This document shows, in pieces, positions 12,913 to 15,550 of a DNA stretch of 15,550 bases; position 1 is the stretch's first letter, and each line of letters begins with the position of its first letter. The translations under genes and the position numbers were made by a program. Source of the DNA: Lachnospiraceae bacterium. GTDB taxonomy: Bacteria > Bacillota > Clostridia > Lachnospirales > Lachnospiraceae. Location of the stretch: contig JAFSRL010000008.1 of assembly GCA_017446125.1 (NCBI GenBank), forward strand, positions 1 through 15,550, read 5' to 3'. A model generated the notes under the pieces. That model did no database searches, was not told where the DNA came from, and worked only from the letters and a program-made list of their open reading frames with translations.

Positions 12913-15060
12913 TTATTTCGTCAGTGTCATCATGATTTCATTGCTGCGCTCGACAAATGCCGCCATCTCCTCAGGGGAAAGCGGTGCGTTCTGCAGCTTC
13001 GCAAGGTCGTAAAGCTGCTTCCCGATCAGCTTCGAATTCGCGTCGTCCTCATGCTCCATCACATACTTCACAAGCGGGTGGGACGCGTTTAAGACAAGGG
13101 TCTGTCCTTCCTTTGTGAAGTCGCCCATGCCCATGCCGTCCATCGCGTACATCTTCATCATGTCCGCCATGCGCCGGCTTTCCTCCGACACGGTTAACAT
13201 CGACGCGATCTTCTTGTCCTTCAGCGTTCCGATCTGGACGTTGAGCTTATCAATCTTCAACGCCTTCTGCATCATCTTCGCGACCTTTTCCTGCGCCTCC
13301 TCGAATTCCTTCTCGACCTTCTTCGAGGTCTTCGATTTGAAGGTATCGGTCAAGTCCGCGTCGATGCGCTGGAACTTCACGCCCTCATTCTTCATTTCGA
13401 GCTGCTGCATGAAGGGCGCGTCGATGTTCTTGTCCATGATGAAGGCTTCCATCTTCTGCGCCTTGAACATCTTGATGTACTGGCCCTGCTGCTGCTCGTC
13501 GGTGACGTAGTAGATGATGCGGGGTTCCTTCTCCACCTCATCCGACCCCTCCGGGGCCACCTTCCCCTCAAGGGGAAGGTCTTCAGGTGTTGTCCCTGCA
13601 CTGTCGACGACCTCACCTTCCACATGCTCCAAACCTTCCCCTTGAGGGGAAGGTGTCTGCGCAGCAGACGGATGAGGTGTCTCTTCATCTTCCTGAGCGG
13701 CCGCCGCTTCCTCCGCTGCCTTATTGATTTGCAACGCGTCGGGCAGCGTGATATACTTCCCGTCCAGATTCTTGAAGAGGATGTAGTCGTTCATCTTCTC
13801 GCAGAACTTCTCATCCTTTAAGCAGCCGTACTTGATAAACGGCGCGATGTCGTCCCAGTATTTGTCGTAGTTCTCGCGGTCGGTCTTGCAAAGACCGGCG
13901 AGCTTCTCCGCGACCTTCTTGGAGATGTAATCGGAAATCTTGGTCACGAAGCCGTCGTTCTGCAGGGCGCTGCGCGAAACGTTCAACGGTAAGTCCGGAC
14001 AGTCAATGACGCCCTTTAGGAGCATTAAGAATTCCGGAATGACCTCCTTGATGTTGTCCGCGATGAAGACCTGGCTGTTGTAGAGCTTGATGGTTCCCTC
14101 GACGGTCTCGTACTCGATGTTAATCTTCGGGAAATACAGGATGCCCTTTAAGTTGAACGGATAGTCCATGTTCAAGTGAATCCAGAACAGGGGCTCCTTG
14201 TAATCCTGAAAGACCTTGCGGTAGAAGGCAAGGTAGTCATCCTTTTCGCACTCGGACGGGTTCTTCGTCCATAAGGGATGCGTGTCGTTTAAGAGCTCCG
14301 GACGCTTTCTCACCTTGACGCGCGGCTTGGGTATGTCCTTATCGTCTTCCTTTTTCTCGACCGGCACGTCCTCGATGAAGACGTCGTCCTCCTTCATCTC
14401 GTCCTTGTCGATTGTGACGGTCTCCGTCTCGTTTTCCTTCGCGAGGAAAATCTCGTAAGGCATGAAGGAGCAGTACTTTTGGACGACCTCCTTCGCGCGG
14501 TAGATGTTGCAAAACTCCACCGTGTCCTCGGACAAATGCAGGGTGATGACGGTGCCCACATCCTTCTTGTCGCACTCCTCCATCGTAAACTCGCTTGACC
14601 CGTCACAGGTCCAGTGCACGCCCGTTGCGCCTTCCTTATAAGAAAGCGTGTGAATCTCGACCTCCTCCGCGACCATAAATGCGGAGTAAAAGCCCAAGCC
14701 GAAGTGGCTGATGATCTGGTCATCCGCGCCCTTGTCCTTGTACTTTTCAAGGAAGTCGTTCGCGCCGGAAAAGGCGACCTGGTTGATGTACTCCTCGACC
14801 TCGTCCTCCGTCATGCCAAGGCCGTTGTCGATGACCTTGATGGTGCGCTCCTCCGGATTGACAAGGATGTCGACACGCGGCACATAGCCCTCCGGCAGGG
14901 CGTAATCGCCCATGACGTCCATCTTCTTTAGCTTCGTGATTGCGTCGCAGGCATTGGAAATCAACTCACGATAAAAAATATCGTGGTCGGAATACAGCCA
15001 CTTCTTGATAATCGGAAACATGTTCTCGGAATTAATCGAGAGATTCCCCTTTTTTGACAT
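12913..15060 (-). CDS. htpG: HtpG, bacterial Hsp90 chaperone, with a 50-residue transposable-element-derived insert
   Basis: This is a dimeric ATP-dependent cytoplasmic chaperone. The GHKL ATP site is intact: RELISNACDAITK (31-43; catalytic-type E32, N36), IDNGLGMT (77-84, D78), VAFSGANDF (95-103) and SHFGLGFYSAFMVA (118-131). Middle-domain hallmarks include LPLNVSRSALQ (357-367), which contains the conserved Arg. Some sites differ from E. coli (ISNAC for ISNAS, AFSGA for AKSGT), marking a divergent clostridial subfamily. At 715 aa it is about 90 longer than usual; 50 of these (461-510, motifs PSPQGEG and DLPLEGKVAPEG) come from the element at 13534-13679, placed in a linker just before the IIYYVTDE strand of the middle domain. 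The ATG at 15060 is chosen because AAAGGGGG lies 7 nt upstream; a GTG at 15078 would place the ribosome binding site inside the gene. First gene of a five-gene operon. Confidence 0.93.
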   Translation of the reverse strand: MSKKGNLSINSENMFPIIKKWLYSDHDIFYRELISNACDAITKLKKMDVMGDYALPEGYVPRVDILVNPEERTIKVIDNGLGMTEDEVEEYINQVAFSGANDFLEKYKDKGADDQIISHFGLGFYSAFMVAEEVEIHTLSYKEGATGVHWTCDGSSEFTMEECDKKDVGTVITLHLSEDTVEFCNIYRAKEVVQKYCSFMPYEIFLAKENETETVTIDKDEMKEDDVFIEDVPVEKKEDDKDIPKPRVKVRKRPELLNDTHPLWTKNPSECEKDDYLAFYRKVFQDYKEPLFWIHLNMDYPFNLKGILYFPKINIEYETVEGTIKLYNSQVFIADNIKEVIPEFLMLLKGVIDCPDLPLNVSRSALQNDGFVTKISDYISKKVAEKLAGLCKTDRENYDKYWDDIAPFIKYGCLKDEKFCEKMNDYILFKNLDGKYITLPDALQINKAAEEAAAAQEDEETPHPSAAQTPSPQGEGLEHVEGEVVDSAGTTPEDLPLEGKVAPEGSDEVEKEPRIIYYVTDEQQQGQYIKMFKAQKMEAFIMDKNIDAPFMQQLEMKNEGVKFQRIDADLTDTFKSKTSKKVEKEFEEAQEKVAKMMQKALKIDKLNVQIGTLKDKKIASMLTVSEESRRMADMMKMYAMDGMGMGDFTKEGQTLVLNASHPLVKYVMEHEDDANSKLIGKQLYDLAKLQNAPLSPEEMAAFVERSNEIMMTLTK
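13534..13679. mobile_element. 146-bp MITE-like inverted-repeat element inserted in frame in htpG
   Basis: Two 47-bp arms lie in inverted orientation (13534-13580 and 13633-13679) around a 52-bp centre. Each arm has an 11-bp end CACCTCATCCG, a 14-bp variable hairpin and a 22-bp near-perfect hairpin with ACCTTCCCCT and AGGGGAAGGT as its stems. The variable hairpins differ in sequence (CCCC-TCC-GGGG versus TCTGC-TGC-GCAGA) yet both pair, which indicates selection on structure. TCTC flanks both ends as a possible 4-bp target duplication, so the net gain is 150 bp, exactly 50 codons. It has no room for a transposase, so it would be mobilised in trans. Translations such as PSPQGEG and PLEGKVA recur in clostridial genomes to my recollection; Rickettsia palindromic elements are the known parallel. 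Confidence 0.85.
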
Positions 15061-15066
15061 GGTAAA

Positions 15067-15074
15067 ACCCCCTT
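15067..15074 (-). promoter_or_regulatory. Ribosome binding site that fixes the htpG start
   Basis: AAAGGGGG on the minus strand lies 6-7 nt ahead of the ATG at 15060-15058. The longer frame from GTG at 15078 would contain this site within its first codons, so the ATG followed by SKKGNLS is preferred. Confidence 0.8.
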
Positions 15075-15089
15075 TCACGTTACCTCAAT

Positions 15090-15118
15090 ATGTTAAATCG
15101 CACGATAAGAATTGTCAA
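15090..15118 (-). promoter_or_regulatory. Sigma-A promoter for the htpG operon
   Basis: A perfect -35 TTGACA (15118-15113), a 17-nt spacer and TAACAT (15095-15090; 4 of 6) lie on the minus strand in the 77-nt gap between the isomerase gene and htpG. Transcription would start near 15083, giving a short leader of about 23 nt. No CIRCE operator (TTAGCACTC/GAGTGCTAA) or other heat-shock repeat is seen here, so HrcA control is not supported. Confidence 0.65.
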
Positions 15119-15137
15119 TGATTCCGGGGCGGGCGCA

Positions 15138-15550
15138 CTACTCAAACTGCCCCTCGAAATGCTCCGTGTAGGTGTCAAAAAAGCTGCCGGCGCGGATGCT
15201 GTTTTCCTCCGGCAACAACACCTTTCCCCAGAGCGTCTCATTCAAATCCTTCGCAAGGGAAACCGCGAAGGAATCGTATTCCTGCGCAAACACCTCGCGC
15301 TTGCGTTTCGTGATGATTTTCAACTTGTTCGCGTCCGTTTCCTCCCGGTTGAAGGTCGTGACGCACTTTAAAATATAGTACCCGTCATCCGTCGTAATCA
15401 CGCGCGAAATCTCATCCGTCCCTAAGTTAAACGCCGCCGTTTCAAACGCCTCCTCCTTCTCGCCCTTGCCGAAGGAGATTGTGTGCTCCTCCGCGTCAGA
15501 GTAATACTCGATGAGCTCGCGGAATTCCCTGCCGTTCATCGCCTCGCGGT
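15138..15550 (-). CDS. Parvulin-type peptidyl-prolyl isomerase, C-terminal part, 5' end cut by window
   Basis: This is the end of a PpiC/PrsA/SurA-like proline isomerase, an enzyme class that speeds folding of secreted proteins. The frame is open to the window edge, so the ATG at 15539 is internal and the true start lies outside. The rotamase signature is visible in ISFGKGEKEEAFETAAFNL, then GTDEISRVITTDDGYYILKCV, matching the FxLxxGEvS...T.xGYHIIKv block of the family. A charged helical tail of about 80 residues follows (KRKREVFAQEYDSFAVSLAK) and the protein ends GQFE. Any signal peptide or lipobox would be beyond the window, so it cannot be said whether it is extracellular (PrsA-like) or cytoplasmic. 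It lies 77 nt upstream of htpG on the same strand; htpG has its own promoter, but no terminator separates them, so read-through is possible. Confidence 0.8.
   Translation of the reverse strand, partial: REAMNGREFRELIEYYSDAEEHTISFGKGEKEEAFETAAFNLGTDEISRVITTDDGYYILKCVTTFNREETDANKLKIITKRKREVFAQEYDSFAVSLAKDLNETLWGKVLLPEENSIRAGSFFDTYTEHFEGQFE

Noticed and set aside
13534..13679. CRISPR repeat pair
   Set aside because: There are only two copies and they are inverted, not direct, with internal hairpins and a flanking 4-bp duplication, which fits a MITE.
13545..13821. Separate small genes on either strand across the htpG insert
   Set aside because: They arise from the palindromic element and high G+C in other frames, have no ribosome binding site, and overlap intact htpG.
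15061..15137. CIRCE or other heat-shock operator before htpG
   Set aside because: No TTAGCACTC/GAGTGCTAA inverted repeat is present.

Overview
The window looks like the chromosome of a motile Gram-positive Clostridia, most likely a Lachnospiraceae with fairly high G+C. The reasons are purine-rich AGGAGG-type ribosome binding sites, 4-nt stop/start overlaps, a diverged HtpG, a second-type ClpX, and two large proteins that resemble the DUF5717 and DUF5716 families I associate with Lachnospiraceae. All homology calls come from reading motifs; no search was run.

Region 1 (1-4273, minus strand) is read right to left as clpX-like, lspA, metN, metI, metQ. The first four genes are packed with gaps of 9 nt or less or 4-nt overlaps. 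metQ follows after a 145-nt gap and runs off the window. The unit pairs a protein unfoldase and a lipoprotein signal peptidase with a methionine ABC importer whose binding protein is itself a lipoprotein.

Region 2 (4274-4651) is a 378-nt divergent control region. It holds an extended -10 candidate for clpX, phased A-tracts with an inverted repeat, a sigma-D/sigma-28-type promoter, a near-consensus sigma-A promoter and a leader with several hairpins. It serves fliD (4652-5947, plus strand), a stand-alone filament-cap-like gene.

Region 3 (5949-15060, minus strand) is read right to left as htpG, a 1198-aa DUF5717-like protein, a 433-aa Hsp70/actin-fold protein (DUF5716-like), a TPR-like protein, and a coiled-coil protein with two membrane helices whose reading frame is broken near its 3' end. 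All junctions are 8-nt gaps or less, or 4-nt overlaps, behind a TTGACA promoter. A bacterial Hsp90, an Hsp70-fold protein, helical-repeat proteins and a membrane coiled-coil protein encoded as one transcript is the best candidate here for an undescribed system. htpG also carries a 146-bp inverted-repeat element, inserted in frame and translated as 50 extra residues.

Region 4 (15138-15550, minus strand) is the C-terminal part of a parvulin-type peptidyl-prolyl isomerase, cut by the window edge.
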